Shown here: one piece after another, positions 25,210 to 33,342 of the stretch | Layout: each line of letters opens with the position of its first letter | Numbering within the stretch: the first letter of the stretch is position 1 | Source: Actinophytocola sp036402745 | GTDB taxonomy: Bacteria; Actinomycetota; Actinomycetes; Mycobacteriales; Pseudonocardiaceae | NCBI RefSeq assembly: GCF_036402745.1 | Contig: NZ_DASWSJ010000035.1 | Coordinates: 13,546 to 77,545, forward strand | Reading direction: 5' to 3' | Length of the DNA: 64,000 nt | The notes under the pieces: generated by a model | What the model was told of the DNA's origin: nothing | The model's database searches: none | What the model saw: only the letters and a program-made list of their open reading frames with translations | Position numbers and translations under genes: made by a program

Positions 25210-25968
25210 GTGATCGATACCCGCCTGGCCGGCAAGGTGGTGCTGGTGACCGGGGGAGCGGGTGGCATCGGCGCGGCGATCAGCCGGGCGTTCGCCGCGG
25301 AGGGCGCCCGGGTCGCGATCCACTACCTCGCCGCCGAGCCCGGTCCGCCCGACGGTGCCCACTGGGAGCACTCCCTGCCCACCGACGCCGTCCCGCTGGC
25401 CGAGGAGCTCGGCGGCGTCGCCGTCGACGCCGACCTGTCCGAAGCGGACGCCCCACGCTGCCTGTTCGACGACGTCGAGGCCGCGCTCGGCCGCGTCGAC
25501 GTGCTGGTGAACAACGCGGCCCACCGCGAGAGCCCCGACACCATCGACAGGCTCACCGCCGCCAACCTCGAGCGCCACTACCGCGTCAACGCGATCGCCC
25601 CGGCGCTGCTCACGGCCGAGCTGGCCCGCCGCGGCGGCACGTGCGCGGTCAACATCTCTACCGACGCCGCCCGCGCGTTGCCCGGCAAGATCGGCTACGG
25701 CACGTCGAAGGCCGCGCTGGAGGCGTTCACCCGCGCCGCGGCCCTCGACCTCGGCCCCCGCGGCGTCCGAGTGAACGCGGTGGCCCCCGGTCCGGTCCAA
25801 ACGGGATGGATCACGGAGGACCAGGTCCAGGCCCTGACGTCGATCATCCCGTTAGGACGCGTGGGCGACCCGGCGGATGTGGCCGACGCGGTGGTCTTCC
25901 TTGCCTCCCACCAGGCCCGCTGGATCACCGGCCAGGTCGTCCAGGTCGCCGGCGGTCACGCACTCTGA
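25210..25968 (+). CDS. Short-chain dehydrogenase/reductase
   Basis: NAD(P)-dependent oxidoreductase of 252 residues. The cofactor motif TGGAGGIGAA lies at about 13-22, NNAAH at about 102, a catalytic Ser near INISTDAA (about 150), and the YGTSK active-site motif at about 162-166. The C-terminus has the family ending ITGQVVQVAGGHAL. CAGAGT ends 7 nt before the GTG start, so the mRNA is probably leaderless. The substrate is unknown and no pathway partner is adjacent. Confidence 0.88.
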   Translation: MIDTRLAGKVVLVTGGAGGIGAAISRAFAAEGARVAIHYLAAEPGPPDGAHWEHSLPTDAVPLAEELGGVAVDADLSEADAPRCLFDDVEAALGRVDVLVNNAAHRESPDTIDRLTAANLERHYRVNAIAPALLTAELARRGGTCAVNISTDAARALPGKIGYGTSKAALEAFTRAAALDLGPRGVRVNAVAPGPVQTGWITEDQVQALTSIIPLGRVGDPADVADAVVFLASHQARWITGQVVQVAGGHAL

Positions 25969-25976
25969 TGTCCACG

Positions 25977-26017
25977 CGACGAGGACCGCGCGAAGACCGC
26001 GCGACGAGGACCGCGCG
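25977..26017. repeat. Short direct repeat between SDR and SGNH genes
   Basis: The 17-mer GCGACGAGGACCGCGCG occurs at 25977-25993 and again at 26001-26017, with related GACCGCGCG and GACGAGG fragments between and after. The second copy abuts the stop of the convergent hydrolase gene. It is probably replication slippage rather than a regulatory array. Confidence 0.6.
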
Positions 26018-27088
26018 CTAGGGACCGCGGGACGAGGCGGCGTGCAGGTTGCCGTCCGCGCCCGCCAGGCACGCGGCGGCCCGGTCCGGCGTGTTCAGGA
26101 ACTCGCCGAGGCAGCTGCCGAACTGCGCGTGCCCCAACGCGTTGGGGTGGAACGACTCCTGCAACGCGTGCGTCGCGCGGTCCTCGTGTTGCAGGTCGTC
26201 CCACTGGACGGCCAGGCGGCGGAACCACTCGTGGTGCTCCGGGTCGCGGCTGGCCGAGCAGGCCTCGTGGCCGATGCCCGCGCGGGACAGGTCCAGGAAC
26301 CGCGCGTTCACCCGCGCCGCCGCCAGGCGCACGCCCGCGGTGAGCACCGGCACCGCCGTCCGCTCGACCCAGCGCAGGTCGTCGGAGCGGAACGGGCAGC
26401 CGGACAGGTCCTGCAGGCCCCGCGCCACATCCGTGCCGATCGGCGCCGCGTAGGACTGGACGATCAGCTGGTAGTCGTCCTCCGCGTAGCCCGCGTTGCC
26501 CATCACCGTGCGGATGTCCGACAGCGCCCGCACGAGCTTGGGCACCATCTTGTCCACCCGCTCCTGCCACTTCGGCCCGACCGAGTCGCCGCACGGCTCG
26601 CCGCGGCCGATCCACGCCTCGACACACGCGTTCAGCACGTGCGAGAACCCCGGCTCGTCGTTGGCCCCGGACCCGACGACCACCGCCACGACCCGGTTCC
26701 GCGCGGCGATCGCCGCCAGCCGCTCGGCCTGCGACGGCTCCGTGTACTGCACGACGTCACCCAGCCCGACCTGCGGCGACGGCGCGCCCGAGCACGCCAG
26801 GTTGAACGTCCGGTCGATCGTGAGCAGGTCCATCCGGTGCACCGACGCGTGCGGGGACCGGTGGCACCAGTTGCCGTTCTGGCCGTCGGTGCCCTTCTCG
26901 TAGTCGCCCGCGCCCTCGCCGGAGATCGTGCTGTCGCCCATGGCCACGACCACGCGCGGGGCGTCCTGCGGCGGACCGGGTAACGGTGTCGGCTCAGGGA
27001 CGAGGTCGTCGCCCACGAGCAGAACCGAGCCGAGCAGCAGAACAATCACCATGAGCCCGATCCAGGCTCGCCATCCCCGCGGTCGCAT
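26018..27088 (-). CDS. Secreted or membrane-anchored SGNH/GDSL hydrolase
   Basis: Serine hydrolase/esterase of 356 residues. One N-terminal hydrophobic helix (about 9-27) serves as a signal anchor or signal peptide. The GDS motif with the nucleophile Ser lies in MGDSTISGEG (about 50-59), the oxyanion Gly/Asn in SGAND (about 140), and the catalytic Asp-His pair in FHPNALGH near the C-terminus (about 320). Six or more Cys suggest disulfides and an extracytoplasmic location. The fold resembles streptomycete lipases of this family; it could act on lipid or polysaccharide esters. Divergent from a small membrane protein gene. Confidence 0.85.
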   Translation of the reverse strand: MRPRGWRAWIGLMVIVLLLGSVLLVGDDLVPEPTPLPGPPQDAPRVVVAMGDSTISGEGAGDYEKGTDGQNGNWCHRSPHASVHRMDLLTIDRTFNLACSGAPSPQVGLGDVVQYTEPSQAERLAAIAARNRVVAVVVGSGANDEPGFSHVLNACVEAWIGRGEPCGDSVGPKWQERVDKMVPKLVRALSDIRTVMGNAGYAEDDYQLIVQSYAAPIGTDVARGLQDLSGCPFRSDDLRWVERTAVPVLTAGVRLAAARVNARFLDLSRAGIGHEACSASRDPEHHEWFRRLAVQWDDLQHEDRATHALQESFHPNALGHAQFGSCLGEFLNTPDRAAACLAGADGNLHAASSRGP

Positions 27089-27130
27089 CGTGCTCAAGCG
27101 TAGTGCCGCGCGCCGCCGGGCGGCGCGACG

Positions 27131-27583
27131 ATGGTGGGCGTGCCCACGCAACCGTTGATCGGTCGCCCCCGCACGCTGACTATCTGGGCAGGCCGGCTGC
27201 TCGCGGCTATCGCGGCCGCGCACCTGGTGTTCTTCTTCGCGACGTCGGTGGGCTTCGTCCCCGACTGGCTCTCCGGCGCGCTCTGGGCCGACCTCCCGAT
27301 CGGCGCGCCGATGCCGCAGGCCCAGGCGTTCTTCTGGCAGCTGGTCGGCAGCTTCGCGGTGCCGACGGCGCTGCTCGGGCTGGTGCTCGCCCGCCTCGCG
27401 CGCGAGGGCCGGGCGCTGCCGGGCTACGTCACCTGGACGATCGCCTGCTGGGTGCTGGCGTGCGCGTTGATCCTCGAGCCGTCCGGCTTCCCGGTGATCC
27501 TCCTCCCGGCCGCGATGCTGGTGACGGCCCGGCTCATGGCGAACGGCGCCTCCCGGAAGCCGGAAGGCGCCGTTCGGCGGTGA
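27131..27583 (+). CDS. Four-helix membrane protein, DUF6463-like
   Basis: Integral membrane protein of 150 residues with four predicted helices (about 17-40, 60-80, 97-115, 118-135). The overall pattern (short helices, FFWQLVGSF loop, EPSGFPVILLPAAMLV) resembles the DUF6463 family; I am not certain. No catalytic residues are evident. The start ATG has no good ribosome binding site; a GTG three codons later is an alternative. Convergent with the S37 peptidase gene, only 3 bp apart. Confidence 0.7.
   Translation: MVGVPTQPLIGRPRTLTIWAGRLLAAIAAAHLVFFFATSVGFVPDWLSGALWADLPIGAPMPQAQAFFWQLVGSFAVPTALLGLVLARLAREGRALPGYVTWTIACWVLACALILEPSGFPVILLPAAMLVTARLMANGASRKPEGAVRR
27541..27574. terminator. Hairpin within the 3' end of the DUF6463-like gene
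   Basis: GAACGGCGCC and GGCGCCGTTC are perfect 10-bp arms with a 14-bp loop, overlapping the last codons of the gene and lying 13 bp past the convergent peptidase stop. It fits a shared bidirectional terminator. Confidence 0.5.
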
Positions 27584-27586
27584 TGA

Positions 27587-29020
27587 TCAGAGCGGGCGGC
27601 GGATGTTCCGCGGGTCCCACCTGTCGAGCTCGGTGAGCGCCGCGGACCGCTTGGCGGCCGGGGCGGTGCTCACGCCGGCCCAGCGCAACAGCGTCGCGGT
27701 CGCCGCGGCGTTGTCGGCCGGGTTCAGCGCCCGGATGTTCGCGCCGTGGTTGGCGCCCGGCGCGGTGTAGGTGTACGAGTCCTTGTTGCTCGGGTGGAAC
27801 GGCTCGGCACCCCACGGGTCGTCGGAGCCGTAGACGAACAGCAGCTGGCTCGCGTCCTTGCTGACCCACCGGTCGACGTCGGCGATCGGCCACGGGTCGT
27901 GCTTGGACCGCAGCTCCGGCGGCAGGCTGGAGTTGGCCACGTAGAGGTTCGGGTAGTGCAGCAAACCCTTGAGGTACTTGAACTTCGGCTGCGGCCAGCC
28001 GAGCTGTGTCGCGGCCTGGTAGTAGTACGGCGCGTAGGGGAGGATCCCCTGGTCGGCATAGAAGGCGAAGCCGGCGACGTTGTCGATGAAGTCGAAGATC
28101 TGCTGGTCGGTGGCCGTCACCGGCGGCACCGCACCGCAGTCCGCCTCGCGCGAGTACTGCCAGAACGCCCACTCGGTGTCGAGCACGGTCATCTCGAAGG
28201 CCCGGTCGGTCGACCCGAGGACCCGGTCGAACGTGAGGTTGTTGGCGGCGGCGAACTGGTCGTAGAGGTTGACCAGGTTCGTGCGCCGGGTCAGCGCCTC
28301 CTTCTGCAGGGTCTCGAGCGCCGTGCGGCAGGCCGGGGTCGAGCCGACGCTCGCGAAGAAGTCGTCGTAGGCGGTGTCCTGCTTGTTGTTGGCGTCGTTC
28401 GGGGCCACGTAGGCCACCACGCCGTCGACGTCACGCGGGTAGAACCGGCGGTGGTAGACCGAGGTCATGCCGCCCTTGCTGGCGCCGGTGGAGATCCACT
28501 TGGCGGAGTAGATCGGCTTCAGCGCCTGGACGATCTTGTGGTGGTCGGTCGCCGCCTGCCAGATGTTGAGCTTGGTCCAGTTGGCCGGCTCGGGCCGCGA
28601 GGGCGTGAAGAACCGCTGCTCGATGGAGATCTGGTTGCCGTCGATGAGCGCGGTCGGCTCCGAGCGGAAGGCCCGTTCGGGCATGCCGTAGCCGGTCGTG
28701 TGCAGCACCATCGGCCGGCTGGTGTCGCGGTGCAGGAGCTGGAGGCGCTGCTCGAACGTCGGCCCCTGTGGGTTGAGGTGGTCGACGGCCTGGCGGTAGG
28801 TGAGGAAGAAGAACCGGTAGCCGGGCGCGGGCGCCGGCTTCTCGGAGACGACGGTCAGCCCGGGTACCGCCTCGAGCCTGTCGAGGAGGTCGTCCTGCTG
28901 GGTCACCGCGGTGGTCACCGCGGGGCCCGCCTGGGCCGGGACGGCCGCGGTCAGCCCGATCATGCTTGCGGCGAGCACGGGCAAGATCGCCGCCGCGAGC
29001 GTCCTTCTTCGGATGGACAC
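27587..29020 (-). CDS. Secreted S37-family tripeptidyl aminopeptidase
   Basis: Exported serine peptidase of 477 residues, like the Streptomyces tripeptidyl aminopeptidase that removes tripeptides from protein N-termini. Signal peptide about residues 1-31 (cleavage near AQA). The alpha/beta-hydrolase triad is visible: nucleophile Ser in STGASKGGMTS (about 177-187), Asp in VYGSDDPWGAEPF (about 405), and His in GANHGANI (about 430). It is secreted into the medium, and probably supports protein scavenging. Its stop is 3 bp from the convergent membrane gene. Confidence 0.92.
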   Translation of the reverse strand: MSIRRRTLAAAILPVLAASMIGLTAAVPAQAGPAVTTAVTQQDDLLDRLEAVPGLTVVSEKPAPAPGYRFFFLTYRQAVDHLNPQGPTFEQRLQLLHRDTSRPMVLHTTGYGMPERAFRSEPTALIDGNQISIEQRFFTPSRPEPANWTKLNIWQAATDHHKIVQALKPIYSAKWISTGASKGGMTSVYHRRFYPRDVDGVVAYVAPNDANNKQDTAYDDFFASVGSTPACRTALETLQKEALTRRTNLVNLYDQFAAANNLTFDRVLGSTDRAFEMTVLDTEWAFWQYSREADCGAVPPVTATDQQIFDFIDNVAGFAFYADQGILPYAPYYYQAATQLGWPQPKFKYLKGLLHYPNLYVANSSLPPELRSKHDPWPIADVDRWVSKDASQLLFVYGSDDPWGAEPFHPSNKDSYTYTAPGANHGANIRALNPADNAAATATLLRWAGVSTAPAAKRSAALTELDRWDPRNIRRPL

Positions 29021-29195
29021 GCCACTCTCCTAGGGTCACTTTGGTCGCTAACGGTGTGCGACCGACCTGCGAGAGTGTTCCTGACTGAACACGATGGTGG
29101 TAGGGCCACAGCTCGCCACTTCACCCTGCGTATGACCCGTTACCGAGGGTCAGAGTGGCGCGCCTTCGAGAAGCGGAGGGCGGCGGCCTGCTGCC

Positions 29196-29285
29196 GTGTT
29201 CGACTTCGAGCGCGACGCCGAGGACATGGCCGCGGTGTCTACTTCGGAGCGCGGCCTGCGCACGCGCCCGGACACCGTCAACTGA
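29196..29285 (+). CDS. Possible 29-residue peptide gene
   Basis: GTG to TGA frame of 30 codons, almost every third base G or C, encoding an acidic/Arg-rich hydrophilic peptide (FDFERDAEDMAAVSTSERG... then RPDTVN). The stop is 3 bp before a strong 14-bp-arm terminator, as expected for a transcribed unit. Against it: the GGAGGG at 29175-29180 is about 15 nt from the GTG, too far. It may instead be the surviving 3' end of a broken gene, since a different frame upstream (29155 on) also looks coding. No family recognised. Confidence 0.3.
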   Translation: MFDFERDAEDMAAVSTSERGLRTRPDTVN

Positions 29286-29287
29286 CG

Positions 29288-29328
29288 GAGAACGCCCGGC
29301 GGGCCCCCTGCGCTCGCCGGGCGTTCTC
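29288..29328. terminator. Strong bidirectional hairpin terminator
   Basis: GAGAACGCCCGGCG and CGCCGGGCGTTCTC are perfect 14-bp arms around a 13-bp loop. It lies 8 bp past the kamA stop on the minus strand and 3 bp past the possible short gene on the plus strand, with TCTCTCGG following. This is among the strongest inverted repeats in the window. Confidence 0.8.
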
Positions 29329-29336
29329 TCGGCCCG

Positions 29337-30764
29337 CTAGGACTCGGCCGGCGTGGCGGTGGTGGACTCGTAGTCCGCCCACCACTTCTGGCCTGCCTTC
29401 GGGAGCGTGGCGATCGGGTCGTAGTACGGGTAGCGGCGGCTCAGCGCGTCCGGGTCCGAGCGCTCGATGCCCGTGCGGTAGTTCTTCGTCCAGTAGGAGA
29501 TGCCGCGCTCGCGGTCGTACTCCGCCAGCTGGTGGACCCAGCGCTTCCCCACGTACGGGACGTCGCAGATGATGCGCGGGGTCGCGTAGCCCGGCAGGTA
29601 ACCCATGATCGCGTGCTGGAGCTGCTGGGCCTCCCACACCGCGACGCGCCAGTGCTCCGCGTTCGGGATCATGTCGCACATGTAGAAGTAGTACGGCAGG
29701 ATGTTCGCCTCGCCCTGCAGGGCGAAGCACAGGTCCAGCAGGTCATCCGGAGTCGCGTTCACGCCACGCATCAGCACGCCCTGGTTGCGCACGTCGCGCA
29801 CGCCGACCTCGAGCGCGGTCCGCGCGGCCTCGGCCACCAGCGGGGTCACCGACTGGGCGTGGTTCACGTGCGTGTGAATCGCCAGGTTGACCCCGCGCCG
29901 GCCGGCCGTCCGGGCGACGCGCTCCAGGCCCTCGACGACCTTGGGCTGCAGCCAGTGCTGCGGCATCCCCGCGAGCGCCTTGGTCGCCAGCCGGATGTCG
30001 CGCACCGAGTCGATGTCGAGCAGCCGCATCAGGAACGACTCCAGCTGGTGCCACGGCACGTTCGCCACGTCACCGCCGGACACGACGACGTCCCGCACGC
30101 CGGGGGTCCGCTTCAGGTACTCGATCATCTGGTCCTGCCGGTCGACCGGCTTGAGCGTCAGCTTGTGCTTGTCCACCTGCGGGGTCGAGTTGCCGACCAG
30201 GTCCATCCGCGTGCAGTGACCGCAGTACTGCGGGCACGTCGACAGCAGCTCGGCCAGCACCTTCGTCGGGTACCGGTGGGTCAACCCCTCCACGACCCAC
30301 ATCTCCGCCTCGTGCAGCGAGTCGCGCGACGAGTGCGGGTGGTTCGGCCACTCCGGCTCGCGGTCGCTCGCCACCGGCATCATGTAGCGGCGGATCGGGT
30401 CCGCCAGGAACGCCTTCGTGAACGAGCCGTCCACCGAGGGCGCCATCGTGTTGAGCATCTGGGGCGGCAGCAGCATCGACATCGTCGCGAGCCGCTCCTG
30501 GTCCGCCACCAGGTCGTCGTAGAACGACTCCTCGAGCAGGTCGCCCACCACCGCCCGGAGCTGCTTGACGTTCTTCACGCAGTGCACCCGCTGCCACTGG
30601 GCGTCACGCCACTGGGCGTCCGTGACCTCCCGCCAGCCGGGGAACCGCCGCCAGTCCGGCTCCACCAGCTCCCGCCGCACGTACTCGTACGGCTGCCGCG
30701 AGGTCTCGTCGACTGCTTCGGAGACCGTCGTGGCGGCTGACTCCAGGTTGTTCGCCGCCGTCAT
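29337..30764 (-). CDS. kamA: Lysine 2,3-aminomutase (radical SAM, PLP)
   Basis: Radical-SAM enzyme that interconverts L-lysine and L-beta-lysine by a 1,2-amino shift. 475 residues. The iron-sulfur motif CPQYCGHC lies at about 177-184. A PLP-binding Lys is expected in DVPYVGKRWV (about residue 405), the position of the family Lys. A GGD motif (VVSGGDVAN) at about 230 is typical of SAM binding. The C-terminus is extended compared with EpmB, which supports a free-lysine enzyme. It is divergent from kdd; AGGAGAAC precedes the ATG. With kdd, kamD, kamE and kal it starts lysine catabolism through beta-lysine. A role in beta-lysine supply to a natural product is the alternative. Confidence 0.93.
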   Translation of the reverse strand: MTAANNLESAATTVSEAVDETSRQPYEYVRRELVEPDWRRFPGWREVTDAQWRDAQWQRVHCVKNVKQLRAVVGDLLEESFYDDLVADQERLATMSMLLPPQMLNTMAPSVDGSFTKAFLADPIRRYMMPVASDREPEWPNHPHSSRDSLHEAEMWVVEGLTHRYPTKVLAELLSTCPQYCGHCTRMDLVGNSTPQVDKHKLTLKPVDRQDQMIEYLKRTPGVRDVVVSGGDVANVPWHQLESFLMRLLDIDSVRDIRLATKALAGMPQHWLQPKVVEGLERVARTAGRRGVNLAIHTHVNHAQSVTPLVAEAARTALEVGVRDVRNQGVLMRGVNATPDDLLDLCFALQGEANILPYYFYMCDMIPNAEHWRVAVWEAQQLQHAIMGYLPGYATPRIICDVPYVGKRWVHQLAEYDRERGISYWTKNYRTGIERSDPDALSRRYPYYDPIATLPKAGQKWWADYESTTATPAES

Positions 30765-30850
30765 CTGTTCTCCTCGCCGCTAGGGTGACGTAAAGATATG
30801 CTGCCAGAACGTATCGTTGGCGCAAATCCTACGGAAGATGGTGGTCGAGC
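30765..30850. promoter_or_regulatory. Divergent promoter region kamA/kdd
   Basis: An 86-bp gap serves both arms of the lysine cluster. It holds AACG-TAT-CGTT (30808-30818), a short inverted repeat near its centre, and is AT-richer than its surroundings (GTAAAGATATG). A single regulator binding here could control both directions. No regulator gene lies in the cluster. Confidence 0.4.
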
Positions 30851-31882
30851 GTGTCGTCATCCCCCTACGGGTTGCATCGGGTGCTGGAACCGGCCGGGGT
30901 GCTGCCCCAGCAAGCCTGGCGGCTCTCGACAGAGTCCCGCTCGTGGCCCGATGAAGTCGTGGTGGACGTCGCGCGGCTCAACCTGGATGCCGCCTCCTTC
31001 CGCCAGCTCAGGGAGCAGCACGGCGAGCCGGAGGCGGTCCGCAAGGCCGTGCTGGAGATCATCGAAGAGCGCGGCAAGATGCACAATCCGGTCACCGGAT
31101 CGGGCGGCATGCTGCTCGGCACCGTCCGCGAGGTCGGCCCCGAGTCGCCGCTCGGGCTGCGCGTGGGTGATCGAATCGCAACATTGGTCTCGCTCACCCT
31201 GACCCCGCTGCGCGTCGACGACGGCCTCGCCGACTGGTCCGGCGACAGCGAGCAGGTCCCGTGCCGCGGTACCGCCGTCCTCTTCGGCCGCTCCATCGCC
31301 GCGGTCCTGCCCGACGACCTCCCCGACGAGCTGGCCCTCGCCGTCCTCGACGTCTGCGGCGCGCCCGCGCTCACCGACCGCGTCGTCCGCGACGCCGGCC
31401 CGAGCGCCACCGTCCTGGTCCTCGGCGGCGGTGGCAAGTCCGGCTCGCTCTCGCTCGCCGCCGCCCGCCGCGCCGGCGCCGGCCGGCTCGTCGCGCTCGT
31501 CCCCACCCGGGCCGAGGCCGGCGCCGTCGAGGCCAGCGGCCTGGCCGACGAGGTCGTGATCGCCGACGCCCGCAACCCGGTGGCGGTCGCCGAGGCCGTC
31601 GGCGCGCCGGTCGACGTCACGGTCGTCTGCGTCGACGTCCCCGGCTGCGAGCACGGCGCGGTCCTCGCCACCGCGGACGGCGGCACCATCGTCTTCTTCT
31701 CCATGGCCACGTCGTTCTCCGCCGCCGCGCTCGGCGCCGAGGGCCTCGCCGCCGACGTCCGCATGCTCATCGGCAACGGCTACGTCCCCGGTCACGCCAC
31801 CTTCGCCCTCGACCTCCTGCGCGACACCCCAGGGGTTCGCGACCTGTTCGAGCGCCGCGAGCGGCACACTTCCCGGACATGA
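30851..31882 (+). CDS. kdd: L-erythro-3,5-diaminohexanoate dehydrogenase
   Basis: Oxidises 3,5-diaminohexanoate to 3-keto-5-aminohexanoate with NAD(P), third step of the lysine aminomutase pathway. 343 residues. The N-terminus has the family block KMHNPVTGSGGMLLGTV (about 76-92), and a Rossmann motif follows at VLVLGGGGKSGSLSLAAA (about 194-211), then a Zn-independent MDR-like fold to the end. The GTG at 30851 is the first codon with a fitting N-terminus; a weak GGAAG lies upstream. The stop overlaps the next ATG (ATGA), so the amidohydrolase is translationally coupled. Confidence 0.9.
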   Translation: MSSSPYGLHRVLEPAGVLPQQAWRLSTESRSWPDEVVVDVARLNLDAASFRQLREQHGEPEAVRKAVLEIIEERGKMHNPVTGSGGMLLGTVREVGPESPLGLRVGDRIATLVSLTLTPLRVDDGLADWSGDSEQVPCRGTAVLFGRSIAAVLPDDLPDELALAVLDVCGAPALTDRVVRDAGPSATVLVLGGGGKSGSLSLAAARRAGAGRLVALVPTRAEAGAVEASGLADEVVIADARNPVAVAEAVGAPVDVTVVCVDVPGCEHGAVLATADGGTIVFFSMATSFSAAALGAEGLAADVRMLIGNGYVPGHATFALDLLRDTPGVRDLFERRERHTSRT

Positions 31883-33342
31883 GGACCCTGTTCACCGGCG
31901 CCCGGATCCACGGCACGACGGCCACCGCGCTCACCGTCGAGGACGGCGTGCTCACCTGGCTCGGCGACGCCTCGGCAGCGCCCCAGGCCGGCCCGACCGT
32001 GGAGCTGGGCGGCGCCCACCTCGCCCCGGCGTTCGTCGACGCCCACGTGCACGCCACCTCCGCCGGCCTGCTGCGCACCGGGCTCGACCTCACCAAGGCC
32101 GAGTCGCGCGAGGACGTCCTCGACGCCGTCCGTGACCGCGCCGGGACGGACGAGGTGCTCTGGGGCCACGGCTGGGACGAGACCCGCTGGCCCGACAACC
32201 GCCCGCCCACCCGCACCGAGCTCGATGCGGCCGCCGGCACCACCCCGGTCTACCTGTCCCGCATCGACGTCCACTCCGCGCTCGCCTCGACCGCGCTGCT
32301 CGACCGGGTGCCCGCCGCGCGCACGGCCCCGGGCTGGTCGGACGACGGTCCGCTCACCCGCGACGCCCACCACCATGTCCGCAGGCAGTTCGGCGACTCG
32401 ATCACCCCGGAGCAGCGCCACGCGGCCCAGCTGTCCTTCCTGACGCATGCCGCGTCGCGGGGCATCGCCTGCGTCCACGAGTGCGGCGGCCCGGACATCA
32501 CGGGCGCCCAGGACTTCGCTGACCTCCTCGCGATAAGGGGAAACCTGCCCAGGGTCATCGGCTACTGGGGCGCGGCCGGTGACGCCCCGGCAGGCGCCCG
32601 CGGGAAGGCCGGCGACTTCTTCGTCGACGGCGCGTTCGGCTCCCGCACCGCCGCCCTCACCCGGCCCTACACCGACGCGCCGCACACGAGCGGTGCCCGC
32701 TACCTCGACGCCGAGCAGATCGCCGCGCACCTCGTCGCCTGCACCGAGCAGGGCGTCCAGGCCGGCTTCCACGTCATCGGCGACGCGGCCGTCGCCGAGG
32801 TCGTCGCCGGCTTCCAGCTGGCCGAGAAGGTGGTGGGGGAGCAGGCCCTCGCCAGCACGAGGCACCGCCTGGAGCACCTGGAGATGATCACCGTCGAGCA
32901 GGCCGCCGAGCTGGCCCGGTTCCGGGTCGTCGCCTCGGTGCAGCCGCTGTTCGACGCCACGTGGGGCGGCCCGGCCGGCATGTACGCCCAGCGCCTCGGC
33001 CCCGACCGCGCCGCCGGCCTCAACCCGTTCGCCATGCTCGTGGCGCAAGGCCTGACCCTCGCGTTCGGCTCGGACGCGCCGGTCACCCCGGTCGACCCGT
33101 GGGCCACCGTCGACGCCGCGGTCGACCACCGCACACCCGGCTCCGGGCTCGGCCGGGAGGCCGCGTTCGCGGCGCACACGGCGGGCGGCTGGGCGGCGGC
33201 CGGCGAGCAGGGCGGCACGCTGGAGGTCGGCGCTCCCGCCACGTTCGCGGTATGGCGGGACCGGACCTGCCTGCGCACCGTCCTTGACGGAACGACGATC
33301 TACGTGGCGAGCGAAGCGACCCGTTCGACGGAGGTGCGATGA
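31879..33342 (+). CDS. YtcJ-like amidohydrolase within lysine cluster
   Basis: Metal-dependent hydrolase of 487 residues, amidohydrolase superfamily, YtcJ branch. Metal ligands are seen at FVDAHVHAT (about 54-62), a HVIGD motif (about 297) and HRLEHLEM (about 331), with the Asp in GSDAPVTPVDPW near 398. Substrate unknown: it may open an N-acyl or lactam form of a lysine-derived intermediate. It is coupled on both sides by ATGA overlaps to kdd and kamD, so it is an integral operon member, although it is not part of the known clostridial pathway. Confidence 0.85.
   Translation: MRTLFTGARIHGTTATALTVEDGVLTWLGDASAAPQAGPTVELGGAHLAPAFVDAHVHATSAGLLRTGLDLTKAESREDVLDAVRDRAGTDEVLWGHGWDETRWPDNRPPTRTELDAAAGTTPVYLSRIDVHSALASTALLDRVPAARTAPGWSDDGPLTRDAHHHVRRQFGDSITPEQRHAAQLSFLTHAASRGIACVHECGGPDITGAQDFADLLAIRGNLPRVIGYWGAAGDAPAGARGKAGDFFVDGAFGSRTAALTRPYTDAPHTSGARYLDAEQIAAHLVACTEQGVQAGFHVIGDAAVAEVVAGFQLAEKVVGEQALASTRHRLEHLEMITVEQAAELARFRVVASVQPLFDATWGGPAGMYAQRLGPDRAAGLNPFAMLVAQGLTLAFGSDAPVTPVDPWATVDAAVDHRTPGSGLGREAAFAAHTAGGWAAAGEQGGTLEVGAPATFAVWRDRTCLRTVLDGTTIYVASEATRSTEVR

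Larger units (their letters stand above)
29021..29336. other. Intergenic region holding a possible short gene and a terminator
   Basis: A 316-bp gap between the peptidase start and the kamA stop. On the plus strand the frame 29136-29285 is open with strong G/C third positions from 29196, see the separate short-gene entry. The remainder upstream (29021-29150) is likely the promoter of the peptidase. No RNA gene was recognised. Confidence 0.5.
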
